A DNA stretch of 64,000 nucleotides from the NCBI GenBank assembly GCA_949284685.1, contig CASDWE010000003.1:62001-126000 (forward strand), written 5' to 3'. Positions 18,721 to 27,131 of the stretch are shown here, in pieces (positions within the stretch are counted from its first letter, which is position 1; each line of letters begins with the position of its first letter). Below the pieces are notes generated by a model, which ran no database searches, was not told the origin of the DNA, and saw nothing but the letters and a program-made list of their open reading frames with translations. Both the position numbers and the translations under genes were made by a program. The DNA is from an uncultured bacterium. GTDB taxonomy: Bacteria; Bacillota_I; Bacilli_A; RFN20; CAG-826.

Positions 18721-19857
18721 ATGGGAAAATTATCGCGCGTCTTACGCTGCAACAATTGTGGTGAAATATTACAAAGTAATGATAAAACAAAATCAGGCTA
18801 CATACCAAAACTAGATTTTACCAATGAAACTGATCGAGTTTTATATTGCGAATCTTGTTACCAAAAAAAGATGGTTAATAGGGGATTTCTAGCAAAAGAA
18901 ATCGATGATGATTCATACACAATTTTAAAAAAAGCCGCTATTGAGCATTGCTTAATTGTTTATGTTATCGATACGTTTGCTTTTAATGGAATAATTAAGT
19001 CACAACTTATAGAATTAATCAAAGATTTACCAATTTTAATTGTCGCAAATAAAAAAGACTTGTTTTTAGAAAAAGATAGTAATAATACATTAAAATCGTT
19101 TATTTATGATCGTTTTAAAGAATTAAATATCGTTCCAAAAGAAATTATTTTAGTGAGTGCAAATAAAAATTATCAAATCGATCTTGTTAAGACAAAAATA
19201 GAAGAATATCGAAATCAAAAAGATGTTTATTTTATTGGTGAAAGAGCAAGTGGAAAAACCGCAATCATCAATTGTTTATTAAAAAACTACAAAAATAATA
19301 CAACACGAAATATTACCTCATTTTTATATCCAAACACTAATAGTAAACTATTAACAATACCATTAGATGAAAACACTAATTTATATGAATTACCAGGATT
19401 TAACCTTGATGATTCTTGCTTAGGACTAGTTGAAAAAAATATCGCAAATAAATATTTAAGTTTAAAAACGCCTGTAAAAGCAAAGAAAATTAAACTTTTA
19501 GAAGGCCAGTGCTTAGTTTTTGGCGGGCTTGCTATGATAGGATTGCATCAAGGAAAATCTTTAGAATTTAAAGCATATTTTAATGATAAAATCGAAACAA
19601 AAAAGATGGGATTAGATAAAGAAAGAGTCTTTTTTAAGACAAATTTATTAAAAAAAGATTTAAGACCTGTCAGCGATTTATTAATGGATTTTGATAATTA
19701 TGATTTATTCCAATATAAGATGGAAAATGATAATAAATTGCACGAAATAGCAATAAAAGGTTTAGGATTTATTACATTTATAGCGAAAGGTCAAATCATA
19801 TATATTATGGCTCCAAAAGGTGTTGGAATTAAGGAAGGAACTCCTAGAGTAATATAA
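18721..19857 (+). CDS. yqeH: Circularly permuted ribosome-assembly GTPase YqeH
   Basis: GTPase needed for assembly of the 30S subunit. The N-terminal zinc finger is made of CNNC (10-13) and CESC (about 53-56). The GTPase motifs occur in permuted order: G4 as NKKDL near 111, then G1 as GERASGKT near 174, then G3 as LPGF near 224. The C-terminal domain is alpha-beta. Its length of 378 residues is normal. GGAGG lies about 15 nt upstream, at the end of yqeG, a rather long spacing. It is followed 5 nt later by yhbY, its usual partner. Confidence 0.93.
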   Translation: MGKLSRVLRCNNCGEILQSNDKTKSGYIPKLDFTNETDRVLYCESCYQKKMVNRGFLAKEIDDDSYTILKKAAIEHCLIVYVIDTFAFNGIIKSQLIELIKDLPILIVANKKDLFLEKDSNNTLKSFIYDRFKELNIVPKEIILVSANKNYQIDLVKTKIEEYRNQKDVYFIGERASGKTAIINCLLKNYKNNTTRNITSFLYPNTNSKLLTIPLDENTNLYELPGFNLDDSCLGLVEKNIANKYLSLKTPVKAKKIKLLEGQCLVFGGLAMIGLHQGKSLEFKAYFNDKIETKKMGLDKERVFFKTNLLKKDLRPVSDLLMDFDNYDLFQYKMENDNKLHEIAIKGLGFITFIAKGQIIYIMAPKGVGIKEGTPRVI

Positions 19858-19862
19858 ATATT

Positions 19863-20153
19863 ATGTTAACCAATGATAATAAAAGACATTTAAAATCATT
19901 ATCCAATCAAATAAAATTACGATATCAAATTGGCAAAAACGGATTAACAAAAACTAGTTTTGATTTATTTGATAAAGCTTTAACCGCACACGAATTAATT
20001 AAAATAGATGTTTTAAAATCATATTCTAATCCAATTAATGAATTAGCGTTTGATTTATCTAGTAAATTAAACGCTGATATTGTCAGTATTGTCGGGCGCG
20101 TTATTTGTCTTTATCGTTATTCTGAAAAAAATGGAGTAAAACATATTTTATGA
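19863..20153 (+). CDS. yhbY: CRM-domain RNA-binding protein YhbY
   Basis: A 96-residue CRS1-YhbY (CRM) domain protein that binds pre-50S ribosomal particles. The conserved N-terminal LKSLSNQIKLRYQIGKNGLT (GxxG-type RNA-binding loop) and the C-terminal IVGRVICLYR are visible. It sits between yqeH and nadD as in most Firmicutes. The stop TGA overlaps the next ATG (ATGA), implying coupled translation. Confidence 0.9.
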   Translation: MLTNDNKRHLKSLSNQIKLRYQIGKNGLTKTSFDLFDKALTAHELIKIDVLKSYSNPINELAFDLSSKLNADIVSIVGRVICLYRYSEKNGVKHIL

Positions 20154-21253
20154 TAAAAAATATCGTCCTATTTGGTGGATCTTTTGACCCAATTCATAAC
20201 GGACATATTAACATGGCTATAAAAGCTCAACAGTTTTTAGGTGGAATAAATAATTGTAAAGTAATTTTTTTGCCAAATCGTGTCAGTGTTTGGAAAGAAG
20301 AAAGCGTCGATGCAAATGACAAGCTAAACATGATTAAATTAGCAATAAAAGATTATGTTAACCTGGATGTTGATGATTTCGAATTAAATTCACAAACAGA
20401 AAATTATACATATTTATCAATTCAACACTTTATGAATATTTATAAAAATGAAAAAATTAAACTTTATTTTTTAATTGGAAGCGATCAGGTTGAATTGTTT
20501 CACTTATGGAAAAATGCTAAAGAAATATCAAAGCTTGTACAACTTATATATTATCCACGTCCTAATTTTAAATTTACAAACGATAATATTAATAAATTTA
20601 AAATAATCAAAGTAAGTGGTGATGAATTAGTGGATGTTTCAAGCAATTCCATTCGCGATTTAAATAATTTAGACATCCCAGATGTGGTTTTAAATTATAT
20701 AAATAATCATGATTTATATTTTTTAAGAAAAATTGCTAAATATATCGATAACAAAAGATATTTGCATAGCAAGTCAGTTGCAATGCTTGCAAAACAAATA
20801 GCGGTTTCAAATAATATTGAAAGGCCATGGCGATATTATATAGCTGGCATTTTGCATGATGTTGGAAAAAATGTTTCAGAAAGTCAACAAAAGAAAATCG
20901 AAAACGAATATAAAGAATATATGCCAATGTCATATAAACTATATCATCAATTCAATAGTGCTTATATCGCACATGACGATTTTAAAATAACCGATGAAGA
21001 TATTTTATTTGCCATAAGATATCATGCGACAGGGAATAAGAATATGTCGTTATTAGCAATGACAGTTTACGCTGCGGATAAAATCGATCCATTAAGAGGA
21101 TATGATTCTAGTGATATGATTAATAAAATGAAATCAAATATCATTGAAGGATTCAAATACGTATTAGGGCAAAATAAAGAATATTTAATGAGTAAAAATT
21201 CTAATATTGATAACATATTAACCAAACAATGTTTTGAATGTTATCTAAATTGA
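20150..21253 (+). CDS. nadD: NadD-YqeK fusion: nicotinate-nucleotide adenylyltransferase plus HD hydrolase
   Basis: Two-domain protein of 367 residues. Residues 1-185 are NadD: nucleotidyltransferase motif GGSFDPIHNGH (8-18) and SSNSIRD near 165. It makes deamido-NAD for NadE. Residues about 190-367 are YqeK-like: HSKSV near 206, YIAGILHDVGKN near 230-240, and RYHATGN near 280. This is an HD-family phosphohydrolase; YqeK proteins hydrolyse diadenosine tetraphosphate. In B. subtilis these are two adjacent genes. A similar fusion is known from mycoplasmas. rsfS, which normally follows, is absent. The gene ends with TGA 20 bp before dif. Confidence 0.92.
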   Translation: MIKNIVLFGGSFDPIHNGHINMAIKAQQFLGGINNCKVIFLPNRVSVWKEESVDANDKLNMIKLAIKDYVNLDVDDFELNSQTENYTYLSIQHFMNIYKNEKIKLYFLIGSDQVELFHLWKNAKEISKLVQLIYYPRPNFKFTNDNINKFKIIKVSGDELVDVSSNSIRDLNNLDIPDVVLNYINNHDLYFLRKIAKYIDNKRYLHSKSVAMLAKQIAVSNNIERPWRYYIAGILHDVGKNVSESQQKKIENEYKEYMPMSYKLYHQFNSAYIAHDDFKITDEDILFAIRYHATGNKNMSLLAMTVYAADKIDPLRGYDSSDMINKMKSNIIEGFKYVLGQNKEYLMSKNSNIDNILTKQCFECYLN

Positions 21254-21273
21254 TTTTTTTAATTTATATAACA

Positions 21274-21301
21274 ACTTCGCATAATGACTATTATGTAAAC
21301 C
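21274..21301 (+). other. dif: dif chromosome-dimer resolution site
   Basis: A 28-bp site with 11-6-11 layout: XerC arm ACTTCGCATAA, centre TGACTA, XerD arm TTATGTAAACC. The outer ACTTC and the TTATGTAAAC arm match the B. subtilis dif as I recall it, and CGCATAA matches E. coli dif. The inner CATAA/TTATG bases are inverted repeats. It lies in a convergent gap exactly where gene orientation switches from mostly + to all -, and xerD is 3.7 kb away. Confidence 0.87.
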
Positions 21302-21395
21302 AAATATTATATTATTTAGGCTAGAACCACATTAATTATGTATTAATAATAATTTAAATTACATACATTTAAAAGATTTCCACATTTTAATTTTA

Positions 21396-21422
21396 ACTAA
21401 ATAACTACTAAATAACTACTAA
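21396..21422 (+). repeat. 11-bp phased ACTAA array near dif (three boxes)
   Basis: ACTAA at 21396, 21407 and 21418, exactly 11 bp apart. The first two full units are identical (ACTAAATAACT). The last box abuts the stop codon of the PemK-like gene. TTTCCACA lies 12 bp before the array. Confidence 0.8.
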
Positions 21423-21965
21423 TTACAACGCTCCATTTATGATTAAAAAATAGTAATTGCGTAAAATTAAATCGACTTTTTCTTTAGATAAATAAAGACG
21501 ATCGTTTTCATGCTGCGGACCATTTATTACTTGTTTTGTATAAAGTCTTAATTTATCAATCGTTCTGATTTGATTTATGACCGCTAAAGTTTGCTGACCA
21601 TCTTTTAATCCTTTGACTTCTCCGATATTTATGTCACTTCTTGGATGCGGTCCAAAACGATTTGTTTTTAAAGGACATACTATTACTAATGGATTATGTA
21701 TACCAGAATCTGCTAATACAACTCCGTAGTGACGATTTGAAAATTCTGCATTAACATTTATTCCCCAATCAAATTCATAAATTTCACCTTTCTTTAAATT
21801 ATACTTAACACTATGATTTAACGAATAAATAGAATATTCTAATTGCCTTTTTATCCATTCTACTTGTCCTAGAAGCTTTTTAAATGCCTCGTTTTTTTCT
21901 TGTGTTAAATTTGTTGTTTGAAAATTCATTTCTTTTTTAAAATTTAATTCATTTTGTTCAATCAT
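21423..21965 (-). CDS. PemK/MazF-family toxin-like protein without adjacent antitoxin
   Basis: A 180-residue protein whose residues about 60-175 resemble the PemK/MazF endoribonuclease fold: KGEIYEFDWGINVNAEF, YGVVLADSG, PLVIVCPLKTN, INQIRTIDKLRLY. In this family such proteins cut RNA and are held by an antitoxin. Residues 1-60 form a charged helical extension of unknown role. No antitoxin gene is adjacent: upstream is an ABC permease, downstream the dif region. The ribosome site AGGAGG is ideal, but it forms the 3' arm of a hairpin followed by six T. It may be an orphan toxin or a domesticated RNase. Family call fairly sure, activity unknown. Confidence 0.75.
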   Translation of the reverse strand: MIEQNELNFKKEMNFQTTNLTQEKNEAFKKLLGQVEWIKRQLEYSIYSLNHSVKYNLKKGEIYEFDWGINVNAEFSNRHYGVVLADSGIHNPLVIVCPLKTNRFGPHPRSDINIGEVKGLKDGQQTLAVINQIRTIDKLRLYTKQVINGPQHENDRLYLSKEKVDLILRNYYFLIINGAL

Positions 21966-21993
21966 AAAAAACCTCCTAATTACTAATAGGAGG
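21966..21993 (-). promoter_or_regulatory. Terminator-like hairpin containing the ribosome site
   Basis: On the minus strand CCTCCTA, an 8-nt loop TTAGTAAT, then TAGGAGG, followed by TTTTTT and the ATG. The 3' arm is the Shine-Dalgarno of the PemK-like gene. The structure looks like an intrinsic terminator of the upstream ABC operon that also hides the ribosome site. Confidence 0.65.
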
Positions 21994-22017
21994 AAATTTT
22001 TAATATTGCTAATTTTT

Positions 22018-22806
22018 TTAAAAAGAATATTTATTTTTTAAATATCGTTTAAGAAAATACATGATTATGTCAACCAAACCTATAATAATAATCGCATGTA
22101 AAGAATATGCCATGATTTGATCAACAAAAGCAAAATTATATGCTTGTCTAATTAATATTCCTAATCCATGTATCGAATTGTTTCCAATTAAAACTTCCGC
22201 CATAAGGCTAACTTTCATACCTAATCCTAATGTTTGAAATGATGCTAAAAGTAAATATGGTATCAAATTTGGTATTTTTATATTTAAAATAGCTTTAATA
22301 TTATGTAAACCAGCATCTACTTTTATTGAATTGACTATATTTTTATCTAAACTTTCATATCCATTGATTACAGCTTCATAAATTATTGGAAACATAACCA
22401 AAAAAACGATTAAAAATAAAGACATAAATGGTTTAAATAAAACAATTAAAATTAAAATTACCGCCGCGGTTGGAACGGTTTTTAAAATTAAAACTAATGG
22501 TTTTAAAATTAAACGTATAATATGAAATTCACCCGCTAATATACCAAATATAAATCCAATAGCAAAACTTAATAAAAAAGATAGAATGAGTCTAAGAAAA
22601 GTCCATCCTATCGCTATATATAATTCACTTGTTGCAAAATAATTAAAATATAAATTTAAAACTTCAGTTGGCGTTGGAAATAAAGAATTATTAATAGTTA
22701 TTGCTAAAATATACCAAATCAGAAAAATAGCAACTATGCCAATTACGATATATAATACATTTAAAACTTTTTTTAATAATTCTTTTTCCCTAGCGTTTAA
22801 TTTCAT
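22018..22806 (-). CDS. ABC transporter permease (SsuC/TauC/ThiX type)
   Basis: Inner-membrane permease of 262 residues with about six helices. The segment EAVINGYESLDKNIVNSIKVDAG, then IPNLIPYLLLA, fits the EAA cytoplasmic loop of binding-protein-dependent permeases of the nitrate/sulfonate/taurine class. Its start ATG overlaps the TGA stop of the upstream lipoprotein gene (ATGA), so both are made together. No ATPase gene is found beside it, so it must borrow one from elsewhere or be incomplete. The substrate cannot be told. Confidence 0.8.
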   Translation of the reverse strand: MKLNAREKELLKKVLNVLYIVIGIVAIFLIWYILAITINNSLFPTPTEVLNLYFNYFATSELYIAIGWTFLRLILSFLLSFAIGFIFGILAGEFHIIRLILKPLVLILKTVPTAAVILILIVLFKPFMSLFLIVFLVMFPIIYEAVINGYESLDKNIVNSIKVDAGLHNIKAILNIKIPNLIPYLLLASFQTLGLGMKVSLMAEVLIGNNSIHGLGILIRQAYNFAFVDQIMAYSLHAIIIIGLVDIIMYFLKRYLKNKYSF

Positions 22807-23753
22807 AATATGTAGTCAGAATAATCTTCAGTAATACCTAATATTTCAAAAAATTTATTAATATCTAAATTATTTTCCTCTAGTAAAGCAAATCCATTAG
22901 GAGTGTCTTGACTACTTTGAACTTTATACGCAATGTTTGAATTAAAACCAAATAATTTTTGTTGATCTTCTAAACTTAATTGTTCATCCATTGTTTGTTT
23001 CATATGTAAAGGATCATTTATGCATGTATCGATTCTTTCATCGATTAAGGCCATTTGTTCATCAAAATATCCTTTGTGTTCATTATAATAATTCATATTA
23101 ACAAATAATCCAGCTTGAGGAATTCCAGACTGTCCTGTTTCTTCTTCCCACATATCTTTAAATGAAGCAATAACTGTTAAGTGATTATATGTTGCAGCTT
23201 TTTCATTTTCCATAATTGTTGACAAAACTGGTTGTGCTACAACAACATAATCAACTTTTTCTCCTTCATACATTCCTGATGCTAAAATAGCACCAGCTTC
23301 TGACGTACTAGCAACATATGAAGTATTATCGATTATATCTTGATTTTCTCTATATAAATATTTAAAAGCTAAATCTGGTATAAGTCCCTCACCAAAAGAA
23401 ACGATTTTATCCTGACTTGTTGGCTGATTTGTTTTATCGATTCCGACTAAATATAAATTACCACCAGTAATTATTCTAGCTAATTTATAATGACCATTGT
23501 TTGCTTTTAAGTTTTTTAAACCATTATAAAAATCAAAAACAACCATTCCATAGTCATCAGTAGATAATTGCGCTAACACATTAGCAGGTGTTTGATTAGT
23601 TTCAAATGTGCCACTTGTTCCTTGATCATAAAACGCAATTGCTGGTGCACCTGATGGCGATATTGTTTTCATATATGGCAAGATTTCTTTTGGTGTACAT
23701 CCAACCAATAAACTAGTTAAAACTGCAAATCCTAAAATAACATTTTTTTTCAT
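22803..23753 (-). CDS. ABC transporter substrate-binding lipoprotein
   Basis: Extracytoplasmic binding lipoprotein of 316 residues. I start it at MKKNVILGF (23753), which follows AAGG and gives a proper lipoprotein signal peptide ending in the lipobox LLVGC. A longer frame to 23792 would overlap deoB and spoil the signal. After the cysteine the protein resembles SsuA/ThiY-like periplasmic domains (SPSGAPAIAFYDQG, FGEGLIPDLAFKYL, VVAQPVLSTIMENE). The ligand is unknown. It lies 10 nt after deoB and is translationally coupled to the permease. Confidence 0.78.
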   Translation of the reverse strand: MKKNVILGFAVLTSLLVGCTPKEILPYMKTISPSGAPAIAFYDQGTSGTFETNQTPANVLAQLSTDDYGMVVFDFYNGLKNLKANNGHYKLARIITGGNLYLVGIDKTNQPTSQDKIVSFGEGLIPDLAFKYLYRENQDIIDNTSYVASTSEAGAILASGMYEGEKVDYVVVAQPVLSTIMENEKAATYNHLTVIASFKDMWEEETGQSGIPQAGLFVNMNYYNEHKGYFDEQMALIDERIDTCINDPLHMKQTMDEQLSLEDQQKLFGFNSNIAYKVQSSQDTPNGFALLEENNLDINKFFEILGITEDYSDYIL

Positions 23754-23763
23754 AATACCTTCT

Positions 23764-24975
23764 TTAAAATAATTCTTTAATAACGCTACCAATTAAATTA
23801 TTTGGCTTTTCTAATTTAAAATTATATAGAATAGTCGCACCTATATCAGCGAAAGAATTTCTTTTATCTAACATTTTTCCATTATCAAATAATTTACTAT
23901 ACATTAATAATGGAACTCGTTCTCTAGTGTGATCAGTGCCATGCCAAGTTGGATCGTTTCCATGATCAGCAGTAATGATCAAAAGGTCATCTTGTCGCAA
24001 ATCTTTCAATAATGAATTTAATTTGACATCAAACTGTTCGATGGCTTTTCCATAGCCAAGAGGATTTCGCCTATGGCCAAATTCAGAATCGAATTCAACA
24101 AGATTAACAAAACATAAGCCAAGATTAAAATTAGAATTATTAACTTCGTTTTGTGTGATATCCATACCATTATCATTTGAAATAGTTTTTTGTGTTTTTG
24201 TTACACCATATCCATCAAATATATCGCCAATTTTTCCCACACAACTAACCATTATTCCATTGTCATCTAAAATATTCATAACAGTTTTATGAGGTGGCTT
24301 TAAAGCTAAATCGTGACGGTTCGGCGTGCGTTTGAAATTATCTTTGTTTGTACCAACAAAAGGTCTTGCGATAACTCTTCCAACACGATATTTACTTTGC
24401 ATGCATAATTTTCTAGCAATTTCGCAACAACGATAAAGTTCTTCTAAACCTGTAACTTCTTCATGTGCGGCAATTTGCAAGACTGAATCAGCACTTGTAT
24501 AAACAATTAAAGAATTTTCTTTCATTTGTTGCTCGCCAAGTTCTTTAATAATTTCTGTTCCGCTGGCGGCAATATTTCCAATAATTTTATGACCAGTTTC
24601 TTTTTCAAGTTCATCAATTAATTCTTTTGGAAAACCTGTCTCGGTAAATGTAACAAATGGCTCGACAGTTTTAATTCCCATCATTTCCCAATGGCCAGTC
24701 ATTGTATCTTTTCCAACACTTTCTTCTTGTGCTTTGCAAACAAAACTATTTGGATGTTCTACTTTATTGGTGCCTTGAATATTATCTAAATCACCTAACC
24801 CTAAACTATTTAAAGTTGGAATATTAAGACCATGACATTCATTAGAAATGTGGACTAAGGTGTTTGCACCTTCATCGTTATATTGATAAGAAGTTTCATC
24901 ATAACCAATACCGACACTGTCCATAACAATGACGAATACTCTTTTAAATTTTTTAAAGCGTTCAGCGTTATTCAT
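23764..24975 (-). CDS. deoB: Phosphopentomutase
   Basis: Converts (deoxy)ribose-1-phosphate to the 5-phosphate in nucleoside salvage. The alkaline-phosphatase-type metal sites are visible: [10 protein letters not shown] near residue 15, [10 protein letters not shown] near 90 (catalytic threonine), and [18 protein letters not shown] near 340. The length of 403 residues is normal. GGAGGT precedes the ATG. The neighbour xerD matches the B. subtilis xerD-drm arrangement. Confidence 0.95.
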   Translation of the reverse strand: MNNAERFKKFKRVFVIVMDSVGIGYDETSYQYNDEGANTLVHISNECHGLNIPTLNSLGLGDLDNIQGTNKVEHPNSFVCKAQEESVGKDTMTGHWEMMGIKTVEPFVTFTETGFPKELIDELEKETGHKIIGNIAASGTEIIKELGEQQMKENSLIVYTSADSVLQIAAHEEVTGLEELYRCCEIARKLCMQSKYRVGRVIARPFVGTNKDNFKRTPNRHDLALKPPHKTVMNILDDNGIMVSCVGKIGDIFDGYGVTKTQKTISNDNGMDITQNEVNNSNFNLGLCFVNLVEFDSEFGHRRNPLGYGKAIEQFDVKLNSLLKDLRQDDLLIITADHGNDPTWHGTDHTRERVPLLMYSKLFDNGKMLDKRNSFADIGATILYNFKLEKPNNLIGSVIKELF

Positions 24976-25030
24976 TTTTTACCTCCGTATTTATAATAGT
25001 GAATTTCATCTATATATTCTATGAATATGC

Positions 25031-25912
25031 TCAGTTATTTTTCATAAAAGAATCATAGGCAGAAATAATTCTTTTAGATGACACGTGCGTGTAGATTTGT
25101 GTGGTGGCAATATTAGTGTGTCCTAACATTTCTTGAACTATTCTTAAATCCGCACCATTTTCTAACATGTGTGTCGCAAAGCAATGTCTTAAAGTATGAG
25201 GAGAAATATTTTCTTTAATTCCTGCTAATAAAGCATACTTTTTTATTCTTTTGAAAAAATATTGTCTAGACAAAGGCTCACCATATTTACTCAAAAATAA
25301 ATATTCAGATTTTGCTTTAACATTTTTGCTTCTCACATCGTTTATATATTTTATCACAAATTCACTAGCAAATTCTCCAAAAGGAACTTTTCTTTGTTTT
25401 TTACCTTTTCCCATTACTGTTACAATGTTTTCTTTTAAATCAATATCACCTTTTTTAAGATTCAATAATTCGCTGACACGTAAACCGCTTGCGTACATCA
25501 TTTCAAGCATAGCTTTATCTCTTATTTCGTCATCTTTTTCTAAATTTGGTGCATCCAACAAAGCTTCTACTTCCTCAAATGAAATTAAAGTTGGAAGATG
25601 AAAAGGCTTTTTTGGTGCATCAACTTCTTCAATAGGTATATTTAATATTTCTTCTTTAACTAAAAACATAAAAAATCCTTTTAAAGATGATAATCTTCGC
25701 AGTGCTGTAGTGACACTTTTTTTGTTTTCTAATTGGAATTTTAAAAATTCTGATAAATCATCTTCTTCAATTTCGTTTGTATCAGTTATTTTTTTAAAAA
25801 CATCGGTGTACAAATTAATATCTTCTAAATAAGCTTTGCAAGTCAAAATCGAGAGACCTTTTTCCGCTAAAAGATATTGATAATAATTATCTATTGCGTC
25901 TTTTATGTCCAT
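25031..25912 (-). CDS. xerD: Tyrosine recombinase XerD
   Basis: Site-specific recombinase that with XerC resolves chromosome dimers at dif. The N-terminal SAM-like DNA-binding domain is at 1-85. Catalytic residues are R145 (ASGLRVSEL), K169, H239 and R242 (SPHTLRH), H265 (LGHTNIATTQ) and Y274 (IYTHV). Its 293 residues fit XerC/XerD. XerD rather than XerC is inferred from its place next to deoB. GGAG lies 8 nt before the ATG, which overlaps the end of dinB by 26 nt. It lies 3.7 kb from the dif site. Confidence 0.92.
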   Translation of the reverse strand: MDIKDAIDNYYQYLLAEKGLSILTCKAYLEDINLYTDVFKKITDTNEIEEDDLSEFLKFQLENKKSVTTALRRLSSLKGFFMFLVKEEILNIPIEEVDAPKKPFHLPTLISFEEVEALLDAPNLEKDDEIRDKAMLEMMYASGLRVSELLNLKKGDIDLKENIVTVMGKGKKQRKVPFGEFASEFVIKYINDVRSKNVKAKSEYLFLSKYGEPLSRQYFFKRIKKYALLAGIKENISPHTLRHCFATHMLENGADLRIVQEMLGHTNIATTQIYTHVSSKRIISAYDSFMKNN

Positions 25913-27098
25913 TGTCTTTCTCCTTTATAGCGTCTATAGCTCTAAATAACATTGGCTTTGATAAATGCCGATTTAATTCATTAATGAGCAATTTTGTTTG
26001 TGATTGTTTAATACCTTCTTCGTAATCATAAAAAGTCATTTGAACAGCAACATCTTTAATATCGACAAAATGAGAAACACCAACTCCAATTAGTCTTATT
26101 AAACGATTGTCATAAAATTTGTCCAGTAGATCTAAACAAACATCAAAAATAGTATCTTCATCACTAATTGGCTTATCTAATGTAATTGATTTACTTTTGC
26201 TAATAAAATCAGTATCTTTGATGACTAATGTAATTGTTTTTGCTAATTTATTTTCTTTTTTTAATCGATAGGTAACATCTTTTGATAAATTTTTAATAAC
26301 GCTCCTCATTTCCATATACTCATTTGTGTCATATTTTAAAGTAGTCGATGTTTGAATTGATTTTGGATTTCTTTCCTCATCAAAATTAATTTCGTCATCA
26401 CCTTCGCCATTAAGCCATTTTTCGATTGTAAAATAAAATTTACCCAAAATATTTCTGACATCTTCATCATTATTTTTTATTTTATTTGCTAAATCTCCAA
26501 TAGTTTGTATCCCTAAATCAATAAGTCTTGGTGACGTTTTCCTTCCTATGCCATACATAGAAGATAAATCTAATGGATAAATAATATTTCTAAAATCTTT
26601 TTTTCTTAAAATAGTAATTCCATTTGGCTTTTTATAATCAGAACCCATTTTGGCAAGAAATTTGTTTGTCGATACCCCAATTGAACAATATAATTTAGTT
26701 TTATCATATAATTTCTTTTGAAAATTTTTAAAAAAATCAATCGGATTTTTAACATCTTTTAAAACATCGCTAAAATCAGCGTAACATTCATCAATTGATG
26801 CCACTTCTACTTTTTTGGTATATGATTTAACATACAAGATAAACTCTCGCGACATCAAACTATAAAAATCAAAATCAGCAGGTTTAATAATTAAATCTGG
26901 ACATAAAGTTGTTGCTTGAAACATCGGCATACCGCTTCGCACACCATATTTTCTCGCGGCATAAGAACACGTAGATACGATTCCAGCACGTCCTTGATGA
27001 CCAACCGCGACCGGTTTATTAATTAAAGTAGGATCTTTGATTTCTTCACAACGGACAAAGAAATAATTTAAATCAATATGAACAATAATTTTTGCCAT
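25887..27098 (-). CDS. dinB: DNA polymerase IV (Y family)
   Basis: Translesion polymerase of 403 residues. Catalytic carboxylates lie in HIDLNYFF (near residue 8) and SIDECYAD (near 100-107). The Y-family palm/fingers (AARKYGVRSGMP), HhH region (GIGRKTSPRLIDLGI) and C-terminal little-finger domain are present. No Shine-Dalgarno is visible. A perfect extended -10 (TGATATAAT) ends exactly 6 nt before the ATG, so a leaderless transcript is likely. Its 3' end overlaps xerD. Confidence 0.93.
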   Translation of the reverse strand: MAKIIVHIDLNYFFVRCEEIKDPTLINKPVAVGHQGRAGIVSTCSYAARKYGVRSGMPMFQATTLCPDLIIKPADFDFYSLMSREFILYVKSYTKKVEVASIDECYADFSDVLKDVKNPIDFFKNFQKKLYDKTKLYCSIGVSTNKFLAKMGSDYKKPNGITILRKKDFRNIIYPLDLSSMYGIGRKTSPRLIDLGIQTIGDLANKIKNNDEDVRNILGKFYFTIEKWLNGEGDDEINFDEERNPKSIQTSTTLKYDTNEYMEMRSVIKNLSKDVTYRLKKENKLAKTITLVIKDTDFISKSKSITLDKPISDEDTIFDVCLDLLDKFYDNRLIRLIGVGVSHFVDIKDVAVQMTFYDYEEGIKQSQTKLLINELNRHLSKPMLFRAIDAIKEKDNGHKRRNR

Positions 27099-27104
27099 GT
27101 TTAG

Positions 27105-27113
27105 ATTATATCA
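27105..27113 (-). promoter_or_regulatory. Extended -10 for dinB (leaderless)
   Basis: On the minus strand TGA followed by TATAAT, then CTAAAC and ATG. +1 is expected on the A of the start codon. Confidence 0.65.
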
Positions 27114-27131
27114 TATTATGTTAACCAAATG

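Noticed and set aside
12752-21422. DnaA boxes plus DnaA-trio-like repeats (TTTCCACA or TGTGGATTA beside the ACTAA arrays)
   Set aside because: The boxes are imperfect, differ in orientation relative to the arrays, and are missing from other arrays. An 11-bp period is not a run of trinucleotides, and the locus is the terminus, not the origin.
21396-21426. B. subtilis-type Ter (RTP) site
   Set aside because: ACTAA words occur in Ter sites as I recall them, but their spacing differs from 11 bp. No RTP gene is in the window, and the arrays do not face the terminus in a consistent orientation.
23754-23792. Longer start for the ABC lipoprotein
   Set aside because: It would overlap deoB and place 13 residues before an intact lipoprotein signal peptide.
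25251-25601. 116-residue open frame on the + strand
   Set aside because: Antisense to xerD; codon shadow of the real gene.
27105-27127. Second dif-like sequence upstream of dinB (TTATGTTAACC-type arm)
   Set aside because: Only the XerD-like half resembles dif; the opposite arm does not match. It overlaps the dinB promoter, and it lies inside a block of co-directional genes.
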